Positions 10,819 to 21,817 of a DNA stretch of 64,000 nt are shown here, piece after piece. The DNA comes from Zygnema circumcarinatum (Eukaryota; Streptophyta; Zygnematophyceae; Zygnematales; Zygnemataceae), in assembly GCA_037447605.1 (NCBI GenBank), contig CM074807.1, forward strand, positions 2,362,327-2,426,326, given 5' to 3'. Within the stretch, counting starts at the first letter, position 1; the number at the start of each line of letters is the position of its first letter. Both the position numbers and the translations under genes were made by a program. Under the pieces are notes generated by a model that had not been told where the DNA came from, made no database searches, and saw only the letters and a list, made by a program, of their open reading frames with translations.

Positions 10819-11234
10819 GAATATGCGTAGCATTACTTTTCTCACCCTACGGAGAGAGTGTCTCAATAGTATCATCTTGCAGTTTGAGGATTTCGTAAAC
10901 TAGTCACGATAGGTTTTCAATGTGTGGATTGTCTGAAATGCCAAGGAAATTACAGAGGCAATGATCCCTCTCAGTTTTGCCTCTTTTGTTACTGTCAATC
11001 CTCTTGGGGTCTCAGGTTTAACCTTCAGCAGGCTGCAGGCTGGACGCTGAAGGCCATCCGGCACTGCTGTGCATAACGTAGAACAGGAAAAAAATTGAGG
11101 TCCAGGACGGGATCAATGCCTGAGTGTTGTACTACTCTTTGTCAACTCAATCTGTAATCTGGTCAATGTGTGGCTTACTCCAGTGTTGACCACTTTCTTT
11201 CCTTATGCTTCACCGTAGCTTCTTAATTCACTCT
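10819..11234. other. Tail-to-tail intergenic region
   Basis: 3' flanks of the esterase (+) and of the DUF641-like gene (-). No other signal seen. Confidence 0.5.
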
Positions 11235-12653
11235 TCAGCAAGTTCCTTGGCATACGAAGCAATGGACGACCGACCCACACATGCGGAATCCTGGAAAAAC
11301 ACAAAGTTCGACTACGGCGGAGTCTGACAGGCCGTGACTTCGAAGGGGTTCGACAAGTTTCATAAGCCTCTCATCAATTTCGTCGCCTTTGTCGACCCAA
11401 AAGGTGCAAATATGTCCAACAATGCGAGCGAACTGAATGATGGACCAGACCGCCTTGCACATCCTGACAAACTCAATCTTCCTTTGAACGTCGTCGCCAA
11501 TGATGCGTTGCATGGTCTCCAACTCATCTTGAGTTGAGCGAGCACTCGCATTACTGAATACACCTCCAAATTCCAATAGTCTGGACTTAACAAAATCGCG
11601 AATATGGAAGCTGTTGGACATTGCCGGACCGTTACTTCTCTCTTTACTTTCTTCCTTCGCGTCCGAGACACGCTGCCAAGAAGGACGACGGCTTCGGCCA
11701 CTCAGTCCCAAGGCCAGAGAGTTGAAGTCGGAGAGCAAAATGGTTGACAGAGCCGCTTCCAAAAAATACTTGATATTTGCTCCCCGCTGGAGAGCAACGC
11801 CAGGCTTAAGCTTTTGCATGTACTCACCAACACTTGCAAGATGAGCATTTTGCAGTTGTTGCTGTAAACTCCTCGTAAATACATGTACAGCCTTTCTGGC
11901 GTTTACAGTCAGCTCAGTCAGCAGTTCAACTATGATAGAAGCAGTGATACAGTTGGGCGTCTGACGAGGGGACACATCTGTCTCTATTTGTGTGACTATT
12001 CTAATGGAAGAATCATGTTCAAGCTGCGCAGATTTTTCAGTGCATGCTATCCTGCCCTCGGCAACCACATGTAGCTTCAGATGAGCCCTTCGCTGAAGCT
12101 CCGACAAATTATCTCTTTCCTTTTTTCTCAACTGGGAGTGCATGCTGGAGCTTTGAGGTTTGGTTTGGACAGAATTGGACTGCTTTCTCTGAACCTGACT
12201 CCCAGGATCACTGTGCCAATGGCTTCCAAAATCTTTATGACCAGTGCGTCGATCCTGTCTGGCTGGCATAGCTTCTAGTAAACCCAGGTGAGCTACATTG
12301 CTGAAGTCTTGTAAGTTTCTCCACATGACACCTACACTCGGTTCGCGGACACTTCCTTGTGAAGAATGAAACCTCCAAGAACCATTCAGCAACTCTTTAT
12401 GGTGAGAATTTTCACCCCTTAGTACTTGCAGCCTAAGTTCGATTTCAATCATTTCAATCTGAAGCTGAATGACTCTCAACTCAATTTCCAGTGCGCCTAT
12501 CTCAGCCACGAATTGATCCAATGAAAAGGCAGGGGATGACGTCATTTGAAGCAAGTGAACGTCCGATTTTGCATGTTCCACCTGCGGACCTCTCGGGCAG
12601 AAAAAAAAATCCCACGGCCGACAAAGTTGCTGCCTGTAGGCGAGTGCATTCAA
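11235..12653 (-). CDS. DUF641 / GIL1-IRKI-like protein
   Basis: One uninterrupted minus-strand frame. The start may be 12653 (472 residues) or the internal Met at 12545 (436 residues, MTSSPAFSLDQF); I prefer the second because the N-terminus before it looks like UTR-derived sequence. The N-terminal part has a heptad-like stretch of Glu, Leu and Ile (IGALEIELRVIQLQIEMIEIELRL written in parts), probably a coiled coil. The C-terminal half matches the plant DUF641 layout: a VHVF segment, IKYFLEAAL, then FVRMCKAVWSIIQFA, TFWVDKGDEIDE and a last MKLVE. Family members GIL1 and IRKI act in light-dependent gravitropism and receptor-kinase signalling in Arabidopsis; the role here is not known. The absence of introns stands out among the neighbours. 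Confidence 0.6.
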   Translation of the reverse strand: MNALAYRQQLCRPWDFFFCPRGPQVEHAKSDVHLLQMTSSPAFSLDQFVAEIGALEIELRVIQLQIEMIEIELRLQVLRGENSHHKELLNGSWRFHSSQGSVREPSVGVMWRNLQDFSNVAHLGLLEAMPARQDRRTGHKDFGSHWHSDPGSQVQRKQSNSVQTKPQSSSMHSQLRKKERDNLSELQRRAHLKLHVVAEGRIACTEKSAQLEHDSSIRIVTQIETDVSPRQTPNCITASIIVELLTELTVNARKAVHVFTRSLQQQLQNAHLASVGEYMQKLKPGVALQRGANIKYFLEAALSTILLSDFNSLALGLSGRSRRPSWQRVSDAKEESKERSNGPAMSNSFHIRDFVKSRLLEFGGVFSNASARSTQDELETMQRIIGDDVQRKIEFVRMCKAVWSIIQFARIVGHICTFWVDKGDEIDERLMKLVEPLRSHGLSDSAVVELCVFPGFRMCGSVVHCFVCQGTC

Positions 12654-13858
12654 TTAGAGTAAAAAAAGTAGAGTTTATGTTAGAGAATCGTTGGTTGTGT
12701 AAAGAGCCTTGTGTCTATCGTAACCTAGCAGGACACAGACTCACACGCCAACGTACATTGTAGACTTTGAGGATAAAGATTGCGACCTATTACTGACACA
12801 TTTTATTCCAGCTTAAGAAGCTAGAAATGAAAACAGCAATAAAATCCGTTCCAGAAAAATGGGTTACTGTCATTGAGCTTGCAGCAGAGCAAACAATCGA
12901 ACATTCTTTACCTCCGCTTATTCTGATCAGCAAGACATCGTGGTAAATATCTCTGCCTGCAAACAGCGTGTGGTCTTTTTTACTTGATTGAGGACAAGGC
13001 CCAGCAGCCCGAGCAGCTTCGCCAATGAACTCCGTTTTTCCAAACTCGACGGAAACCTTTTTTTACAGTGCTTTCCTGACACGTCCTTGCTGCCATCCAT
13101 TGGAACGCTGTCATAGCGGTCATAGCAAGAGGTGAATCTTTTCCAACGCCTCGGCAAGCGCGCAGCTGCACGAGCGCTGAAGAACTCGCCTCCCGCAGAG
13201 CTTACACAGAAACCCGCGCCTGCAAGTCAAGTCTCTCGAGGGGGATCCGCCACGGTTTAGAAATTGGAACGTGGAAAAAAGTTGACGCTATGAATGGAGA
13301 TGGTACGGATGTGCCCCCACGCGCGCGGACTCCACTTCTTGCCACGTCGGATAGATCAATCGGAGGGACCTTCCTTCTCCGCCAAGGATTGGATCAAACA
13401 ATCGGGGGACAAACGAAAGGTGGAGTTCGCACGCGTGAGTGAAACTACCTCTTAAACACTTGAATCAACCCGAAAAGAAAGTTCAACTGTTCAGATCCAA
13501 AAACTCCAATTCCACCCCGACAATATGGCTTCGCCGACCGTGGCTGCATGCATGGAGAGGCTGGAATGCACGTGAGGCGAGAGGGCTGCTGCACGTGTTA
13601 AAGCTCACGATTATGCTGTCACTATGAGGCATGCCAAATCTATGATCAAAGCCAGTACTTGATTGTCGAGATTTATGCTTTAATTTCTCCTTATCCACGA
13701 TTTGATGGTTATTGAAAGCGGACATTCCAGAATGGCAGCCGAAGAGAGTGTAACCCTCGTTTCCGAGGGTCCTCCTAGTAGTGCCCGTCCTATCGTTTCC
13801 GGTCGGTCAACAGGAGAGGAGCCGAAACTGCAAAAAGGATTTTTTCTAAGCCTCAGAA
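12654..13858. other. Head-to-head intergenic region
   Basis: Lies between the DUF641-like gene (-) and the SMP/LEA gene (+). It contains 5' flanks with GC-rich stretches (13150-13450) and the likely leader of the LEA gene. An open frame at 13702-13890 overlaps the LEA start in another phase and is not supported. Confidence 0.45.
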
Positions 13859-15767
13859 ATGCATCAGTCACGCGCGCGACAAGGCCCTGATCCGAAGGGC
13901 TTCACGCACGGAGATGTTCTTGAGGTGAGGTCTACATCAAGGATAATGATGATGGCCACGTGATACATGGATCTCCCTAACTGATTTTTTTGTGAGAGCA
14001 TTCACATGCGTAAATCTCCGGAAAAAAAAAAATCTCTCTTATGTGTTATTCGTGAACAGTTTGCAAAAGCGCCAAATTCATTTTTTTTCACAGCCTTCTC
14101 TTCCCATTCTTGTCAATGGTTCATGCTGAATGTTTACGCAGCAAGTAGCATTCTTAAAATACCTAGACTTTGTCCTGCGGCTCCTGCAAGCCCAGCTTTG
14201 AAACTTATAATCCTAGCACTTCTAACTGCTGGTAGTGACTGATAAAACTCGCTCCATACATGGTGAAGAATCAATTTGGAGAACATGGCAGGGACAGTGA
14301 GGCCAGAATATAAGCTAGGATTCGTTGGTGCACCAGCCATGACCCCCCGTCTGCCCAAGAGTCTGGGATTATTGTGGAAAAACAGAAACGTTTTAGATCG
14401 GTATTGTTAAACTTTCCTTGTTTCACTTGTTCGATTCTGATTGCAGGAGGTTTCTCAGCAATGCAAAGACGAACCAGTGACTCCTCGTGATGCTTCTGCT
14501 ATACAAGCTGCTGAGGCGAGGGCTACGGGACCAGGCCAACATGGCCACAGCCTCGGAGATGCTGCTCAGTCGGCAGCTTCGAGAAACGTGCAATCCGGAG
14601 CAATAATCTGGACGGAAAATGGCTGGGTTGCGGCACCTGGAGCAACACCAATCACACTTGGTTCCGTTCTAAAGGTCGGTTGCTAGATTGCATTTATCCT
14701 ATCATCACCTATCTTTCGTTAGGAAACGATGCGCTGACCAGCAGGTCGATTACAGTGCAATGCAAACAGTGTTCTAGCAAGCACCTTCTACAAATCCAGT
14801 GTCACTGCTTGAGAGTTCATTGACTAGCTTTAGGCTGTTTCACTTTCACAGGGTCTTGTAGAACTGCACTGTTTTCCTGTCGTTTCAAGTTGACTGTAGT
14901 GTGTATATTTAGTATTACCAAATTCATCGTGTAAGGGGGGGATAGTGTCTTGTGACATAAGAGGTGATTAGAATCGTTAACTTGTTTCAGTGATCTTGCT
15001 TTCACGGCGTTAAGCCTAGGGGAACTTTTTGTAGTCCTGATGTGATCAACTGATTTCGTTAGTTTGATTGTTTACTTCAGGATCCCAAGAGCAGCCTGCT
15101 ATCAGATAAGGTAGTATCCGGAAGTGATGCAGCAGGAGTTCAGCGGGCTGAAGAGCGCCAATCAGATCCACAAGAAAAGGGCAAGTTTGGAGTTGGTGTG
15201 GTCGAACGAAATACAGCTGACTACAATTATTCAATGAGAGACGAGGAAGTACGAAAGCAAGGGACGTTCGAAGAATCCGGCCAGCCTTCAAATGAGACGC
15301 AGACTTATCCTGTTGGAATCAGGGATGACGACATCTCAGGAGGTTAGTTGACCCAAAATTGGTATAGATGAATCTGTTTAGCACCTTCTGTCCATTTTCC
15401 TGTTTTCTCATACTACATATTAACGAGTGTATATTTGGCAAAAGGATGTATTAGGATGCAGTTGGATTTTTACTGTATGCATTTTCTCAAGTCATCAGTC
15501 CGCATTCTGGTTTACAATGGATATCGTTTTCACTCCGTCTCATTCTGATTCCTCCGCAGTTTTGATGCGTGAGTCTGATGACCTGCTCTGCTTTTGGCCT
15601 GCTGGTTTGTGCTTCTCATTGCAGAGCAGACAAAGGTGGCGGCGGAGCCTCCAGAGCAGCCTGAGCTGCCTCACTTACCGGCAGGAGCAGACTACCCTCG
15701 CGAGCAGCATGAGAACAAGGAAGAGAGATTGAAAAAGTGCCGACAGAAGGCAATTGTTGGAGTATGA
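13859..15767 (+). CDS. SMP-domain LEA (seed maturation-like) protein
   Basis: Exons 13859-13924, 14447-14674, 15081-15342 and 15625-15767; 699 nt, 232 residues, phases 0, 0, 1. The first exon gives MHQSRARQGPDPKGFTHGDV. The second carries the SMP signature TPRDASAIQAAEARATG followed by GDAAQSAASRN. A second weaker unit, VVSGSDAAGVQRAE, lies in exon 3. The tail is rich in Glu, Lys and Pro. SMP-type LEA proteins are hydrophilic and accumulate in desiccating tissues or under osmotic stress, where they are thought to protect proteins and membranes; that role is taken from the family. There is no signal peptide, so a cytosolic or nuclear site is likely. A CACGTG site lies at about 13954, inside intron 1. 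Confidence 0.8.
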
Positions 15768-16630
15768 GAGTTTACTTTACAGAAACTTTCTTGAAATACT
15801 TTTTCGAATCATATTTTTGCCTCTACACAAGTGAACACAATGCTCCCAAAAATAAACCTTTGTTTGCAAAATTTTGTTTTTGATTCAACCACATAATACT
15901 TTTGTTGCACAAAACGTACAAATAGCGTGGTGTCTGTACCTTGAAAGTGCCCAACAAAATTGCGTAACTTTCTTGACGGGATCGCCAATTTTGTTTAGGA
16001 TTGCTTCAATCACGTCTTTCCAAAATCTGCCATTAGAGCCAAACCTCGTTTCGAACCAATATCTTACCAGCCCGAGTGTCCTGGGCCGAGAACTGCAGCG
16101 CTGTGCGTCCACATCCCTGACCCCTCCCTCTGCCAACAACAATGTGTGCGTGTGCCAGCAAGCGCTCTTTGGTTTCCCTCAAATAAGGGAAGATTCAAAT
16201 GCGCCTGCAGCAAACGTGCCATCCATCCATCCATCCATCACACATTGATCAGACTCGTCCGCAAGCATGTCCCACTCTTCATGGGAACCATTCATCCTCA
16301 TATCCAACAGCGGTGAAATGAATTGTCAGGTTTCTTCTTCGCATTGCTCGGAAGGAGGCCATCCTTTGTCGCTTTGAAAGAAGGATGATGTGGCATTGAT
16401 CTCACGAAGGAAAGCCTCCCCCCCTTAAAGTTTGGGACTTCAAGGTGCACAACATCATCATGTTGGAGGCGAGTTGCGCCGCGCGGGCGCCTCCCCTTCC
16501 AGTCCCAGTTCCAGTCCCGCCTGGCACGAGGCCGCCCCTTCACCCTAAAATCGCCGTTCTCGCTCAAGGAGAGCGCGCGCCCTCTTCCCAGTTCGACCGA
16601 CCGCGGCAGCAGGCGAGCTGCGTGGCATCC
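15768..16630. other. Intergenic, with an ATCC microsatellite
   Basis: A run of CATC units lies at about 16217-16240. The last 200 bp become GC-rich toward the next start codon. Nothing else recognised. Confidence 0.5.
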
Positions 16631-19600
16631 ATGGCGACGGCCACGTGGCACCCGGCTCCGTCGCTGCGTGCGGAGAGCCACGTGTCTCGCGCTGCTCTTG
16701 CCACGTGGCAGTGCAGGCAGCGTGTCAGCGCCCTGCCTGCTGTCGGCCATGGCGCCTCGTCGTGCAGGGGGCTGCACTCGGCCCGCCCTTGGAGCTCCTC
16801 CTCTCGCAATGGCGGCCAGGCCGTGCAGAGGGGAAACGCGGTTTGTCAAGCGCAGGCTGGAGAGGCCGGCGCACAGAGTGCAGTCAGCGACAAATCACAG
16901 CTTTTGGAGGGCCTGCGGACGGCCATTGCCCAGGTGAGTTTGTTGAGCATACAGCTGCGAGGCTGTAGCGGCAGGAAGTGAGAGGGAGGCGTATGGACTT
17001 GTTTACTTAAGCAGTGCATTGCCCTGTGGTGATTGCTTGCCTGTGATTACTTGAGCATACTCTAGCTTCCAGTCAGCTGACTTAGGCCATATAGCTTTGC
17101 TGTATTTCAGAAGGACTCAGAAGCGGTGAAGTCGGCGCTGGATGCACTCAAGGAGGCAGAATTGTCGAAGTTGTGGCGCAGCTACGCTAATGTGTCTCGA
17201 CGCACGGTATGCTCTCTCCCGTCCAGACGAAAATGCGCTAACGAAACAAAGTGCAAAAACATAGATAAGATATGATAAGGAATTTTAGGAATGGGAGCAT
17301 TCTAAGCTGGTGCTCACACAGATGCGCCGAACAGAGTGGCCACAGGGTTCTGCAAATGCCGGATGAGTTCGCAGGCAATGTAGTAGTGATAAAGTCTGAT
17401 GAAGTTGGCTATTTAAGACACTGATGCTCATGTTTACTATCCACCTATCCCTGACGGAGTTGCCATTTAAAATGCCATCGTGCATGCGCGTGCATCACAC
17501 GGAGTTTTTCAAGAACGCCGAATTCAAACGGTTTTTTATGCACTCCTAGGTTTGTCCAGTGAGTCGTATCAGCACAAGCGGAAGACCTTAATCGACTTAT
17601 TAAAAGTAGCATTGTCACAATCATCGTTGTTAGGGATGCTTGTAGCGGCTGCATGTGTGCAACCAATCCTTCTTTTAAGGCAACGACTGTGTGTTCCTCT
17701 AAGGGCAGGCTGCAAGATACAGCCATGAATCGGCTGGAGTAAGAATCTTTTTTGTGCTAACTTGGATTTTTTTTTATTCCGCATGTAAATGCAGTAAATG
17801 AGGAAGGACATTGTATCTGATGCAAAGGCCACATATCTTTATGTGAATGAATATTTTACAATTCATGTCCATAAAGGAAACGCTGATGAATATCGGGATG
17901 GGGCATATTCCGCATTAAATGTAATGCAAGTAAACTTAACGGAAATTAGTGAGGACGATGGCAACAACCTAGCCAACAATGGTTTAGGGATTTTGTAACG
18001 ATCAAGTTCACATACCTAGAAAAGCAACGAGCCGTCAGTTTGCTGCTTGCAGATTATTTGATCTGTTTTAATCTTCTTTTGAGATATTCATTCATACCTA
18101 AAGCAGCAGTGCCCGGGAAACGGGAGCAGACGTTCATGCGAGAGCTGACTCAGATCGGAATCAAGAACCCAGAGGAGCTCGCCATTCCTAGTGTCCGCAA
18201 TGACGTAAGCTGGCCCCAAACGAGAGCTCATACTCCCCTCAACAACTATGTGCAAGTTTTCTTGATGATTCTTATCAACTCCCAGGCTGTTTCGTACTTT
18301 AAGTCACCTTACCTTTCTGTTCCTTCACTCTAGAGCCAAAGTGCTTGCCAAGCGTCGATTGTGAAGTCTCCTTACCTCTACTTTCCTACATTCATTTAGG
18401 AAAAGTTAAGCACCAAAGTAAAACTAGTCATGGCTGCCTATATGATGGAGCTCCCTGCCTCCTTTCCATCATACCTCTTTAATTTGAGGCTGCCATGGAA
18501 CTGGACATGGCTCTGTGGCAGGCAGTTGGCATTTTTGGTGGCTGTGGTCGGCTCGACCTCCTTCCTCGCCGTGCTGGCAGGGCAGCTGCCCGGGGTGAGA
18601 GCGTACAGCTTCCGACGGAGCTTTGCTTCTACCAGCAAGATGGCATCTTGAACTTTCCTTCTCACACAAGTAAGCATATCAAAGGTAAATGAAAGCACCG
18701 CGTTTCTATGCTTTGTACCTTCCTTGACATTTCTGTTGGCCATGTGTTCGTGCAGGATTGGGGATTCTTTGTTCCATATCTATTGGGGAGCATTTCTTTG
18801 GTGGTCCTCGCCATAGGCAGCACTGCACCTGGGTAAGCTCCTGCTCCTGTCCGTCATCCAAAATAGCGAACTCGTAAGCCCGCTGTTTAAAAGTGGGAAA
18901 TCCTGAACTTTTAGTTTCACTGTTCATGGGTTGCTGCAGGCTGCTGCAAGCTGCTATTGGATTGTTCTCGCAGGGCTTCGCGGACACCAAGCCGAGAGTT
19001 CTCCGCCATGAAGCGGCCCACTTTCTTGGTATGTTCTTTAGGTGGCAATGAAGAAAATAACTTCAGTAAATGACACATTTTCGACGTTCTTTAAACCGGA
19101 GAGGGCAGATCACCGGCTCCTCTGCTATGTGATAGGTTCCTCTGCATAGAATTAGATGTCCCCATGTTTTTGAGCAGGCTCCAATATGAGAAAGAAGAAA
19201 AGCGAATACCGTAGGAGAAGTTGGGGTGATCCATTTATTGAATCGTAGGAAATGACGTTTTTGTTCCGGGTTTGCAGTTGCCTATTTGCTGGGTATTCCA
19301 ATAATCGGTTATTCGCTGGACCTCGGCAAAGAGCACACCAACTTGACTGACGAGAAGCTGCAGAAGCGAATCTATGAGGGACGACTGGAGGCGCCGGAAC
19401 TTGACAGGTCACTCCACTGCTCATTCAGTCGTCCATTTGTCTAAGACCGCCATTTTTCTTACCCATGTCTCCCCCCAAGCCCACTCACAGCGTGTATGTC
19501 CTTCTCCATTGTTTGTCTTGGAGAGGGCAGACTGGCTGTGGTCTCCATGGCAGGCCTCGCCGCAGAGGGTCTCTTCTACGATAAAGTCATCGGCCAATCA

Positions 19601-20066
19601 GCAGACCTCTTTACTCTCCAGGTGCTTTTCTATGAGTCCCTGTCTTTGCCGTATTCAGGGTCTGGGCGTGTGAAGGGTTACCTAACCCTAAAAACCCTAA
19701 AAAACCTGTTGGTGCGCAAGTGTTGATTGAAATGAACTGTGGGGCCTTGCTGGTGGGGGCAGAGGCTGTTGAACCGCAGCAAGCCCGCGCTGTCCAACGA
19801 GCAGCAGCAGAGCTTGACGCGCTGGGCAGTGAGTGCTTGACCCTGGCACGTGCAGACATTCGCAAACGGTTCCATGGGACATGTGTTAGGGCTGTTTTGG
19901 TGGAGGCCTCTGGCAACGGAACTGAAAGCTGTTGTTTGTGCAGGTCTTCTATGCAGCATCACTGCTGAAGAGCAACGCGGCGGCCTTTGAAGAGCTGCAG
20001 AAAGCCATGGCGAGATCGGCTCCCGTTGAAGACTGCATTCTTGCAGTGGAGGGTGCCAAGGTGTGA
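16631..20066 (+). CDS. Plastid membrane HEAAH metalloprotease-like protein (VIR3-type, FtsH/M41-related)
   Basis: Exons: 16631-16933, 17111-17206, about 18110-18204, 18526-18594, 18756-18832, 18940-19028, 19278-19407, 19531-19621, 19763-19828, 19944-20066. The first exon encodes a Ser/Ala/Arg-rich, acid-poor N-terminus typical of a chloroplast transit peptide. Two hydrophobic segments follow (LAFLVAVVGSTSFLAVLAG, and VPYLLGSISLVVLAIG with its continuation). Then comes VLRHEAAHFLVAYLLGIP, an HEXXH motif like that of M41 peptidases, but there is no AAA domain. Plant relatives are described as FtsH-like or stress-regulated plastid proteins; VIRESCENT3 is one I recall. Exons 4-10 join in phase. 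The exon 2/3 junction is one nucleotide off with the obvious GT donor and is unresolved. Expected length is about 377 residues. Confidence 0.75.
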
Positions 20067-20430
20067 TGTTCTCTGAGTCTGGGATTTAGACGTTTCCAGG
20101 GCCTTTGTGTTTGCCGAAAATCGGCTCACTAGTTTTGTTCTTTGCACTTTGAATGTATCCTGGCTTCCCTCTGAAGGGCGGCCCCCAGACACGTCTGTGA
20201 CATGCGGACAGAAAGAAGGGACCCTCCTAGACAGTGCTAGGCAGTTAGTGTTATGGAGCCCGATAGACTGATTTGCCTCAGCTACCTTTCGCTGTACATG
20301 TAAACGCTTTAAGCAGGATATTTGACAATGATATATTTCGTTCTACTTTCGGAAGAGGAGACGAAGTCGGCAGATGCGAAGATGCGCGAGCCGTCAAGAA
20401 TGATTTTTTTTGTCCTGTGAAATGTGAAAA
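20067..20430. other. Intergenic flank
   Basis: 3' flank of the metalloprotease-like gene. No coding signal. Confidence 0.4.
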
Positions 20431-21817
20431 AGCTCGCTAAGGCCCTCCCTCCCGCAGGACAGGGAGAACAGCGAAAGCCGCGCGCCCCTCCCTCCGCAGC
20501 CCCGCCTCTCGCCCCGCCCCGCCATGCATGCATGCATGCATGCGTGCACGCGCTGGGGGGGCCGCCTGTGTCGCCGCCCAAATGGCCGCCGTCCGGCCCG
20601 TCCCGTCCCGGGCCGTTCTGTCCCGTCCGTCGCCGTCGCGCGGTTACCGCCCCGCCCCGCGGCAGAGGGAGGGCCGCGGCAACCGCCCCCCTGCGCCGCC
20701 GCACTAGAGCGCTTCGGACGCCGACGTGGCGCCGCACCATTCGCTCAGCCGGCATCCGACACGCGCGGTCCCTCCTGTCTCCTGCCCGCACACCCCGCTG
20801 CGGCGCACCCGGGCGGGTCCGGTCACGCGCCGTACGGACGGACGGCGGGAGGGCGGGGGGCACGTCCCGGCCGTCGCTTGGGCTCTGCGCCCGCCCGCGC
20901 CGCGGCGGGCGGACTGTCGGCCGTACAGGAGGGGGGCTGGACAAGCGCGGCGCCGCCACGTGGCCACCCAGTTATCCGCCCGCCCGTCGTCGGTTCAGGT
21001 CGCAGTCGACGTCAGCACGCGGCCGACTCTTACGTCATCCACCCCCGCCCGCCCAGCCGTCCCTGGCGGCGCCTTGTCGCGTTGCGGGACCCGCCCGCGC
21101 GCCCAATCATGCCGCCCACTTGCGCCCGCCCGGCCGCCCGCCCCTCCCTGCCGGCCGGCCGGCGGAGCGGGGCGGGGGCCGCGGCGGGAGGCGGCCGGCC
21201 GGCAGGGGGACGTCCCCGATCTCCGGACGACGTATTTTTCGTTGCTTGGGACCGCAGGGCCCCTGCGCGGTGCCACGCGTCCCTCGGCGGCCGTTGGGCG
21301 AGTCAACCTCCGCGTGTACGGCCGCTCCCGTCGTCGCCGTCGGCTTGCGGCGCGCGGCGGCGTCGCTCGCGCGCCCCCGCGGGGGTGGCTCTGCGCGCAA
21401 CCCCCGCGGCGGCTCCGTCCAACTGCCGCCCGGCGGCTGCCAACCGCCCGCCGCCGGGAGCCGCCCCGAGCTGAGCGCGCGTTCCCCGCCAACCACCCGC
21501 CGGCCGTCCTCAGCCAACGGCGCGCGGCCGGCAGCGCGGACGTGGCGGGTCCGGACGGGCGGGCGGGCGGCGGCGCGAGGGGGCGTACGGCGCTGGCGGG
21601 AAGGGGAGGGGAGGGGCTAAAGCGAGCCCGAGCGCCAGCGGGGGAGGCAGCCAAACCGCTCGCTCTCGCGCTCGCCCGCAGCGGTTTGGTCGGTCGGTCG
21701 GTGGTCGGGCAGACCGCTCCGCTCCGCGCGGCTCGCGACAGCTCCCCTCCCCTCGCCGCCCCGCGCCTCGCCTCCCCTCGCCTCCCCGCGCGGCCCTTTT
21801 CTCCCCCGCCCCCCACC
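20431..21817 (+). promoter_or_regulatory. GC-rich CpG-dense island upstream of the HLH gene
   Basis: Almost entirely G and C, with dense CG dinucleotides. It begins after a TGCA/CATG run at about 20522-20548 and runs to the start codon at 21818. It includes GTAC-core sites (near 20830, 20922, 21316, 21584) and CACGTG at 20955. Long open frames in five or six phases here are a by-product of base composition. Probably promoter plus 5' UTR of the HLH gene; the transcription start is not visible. Confidence 0.5.
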
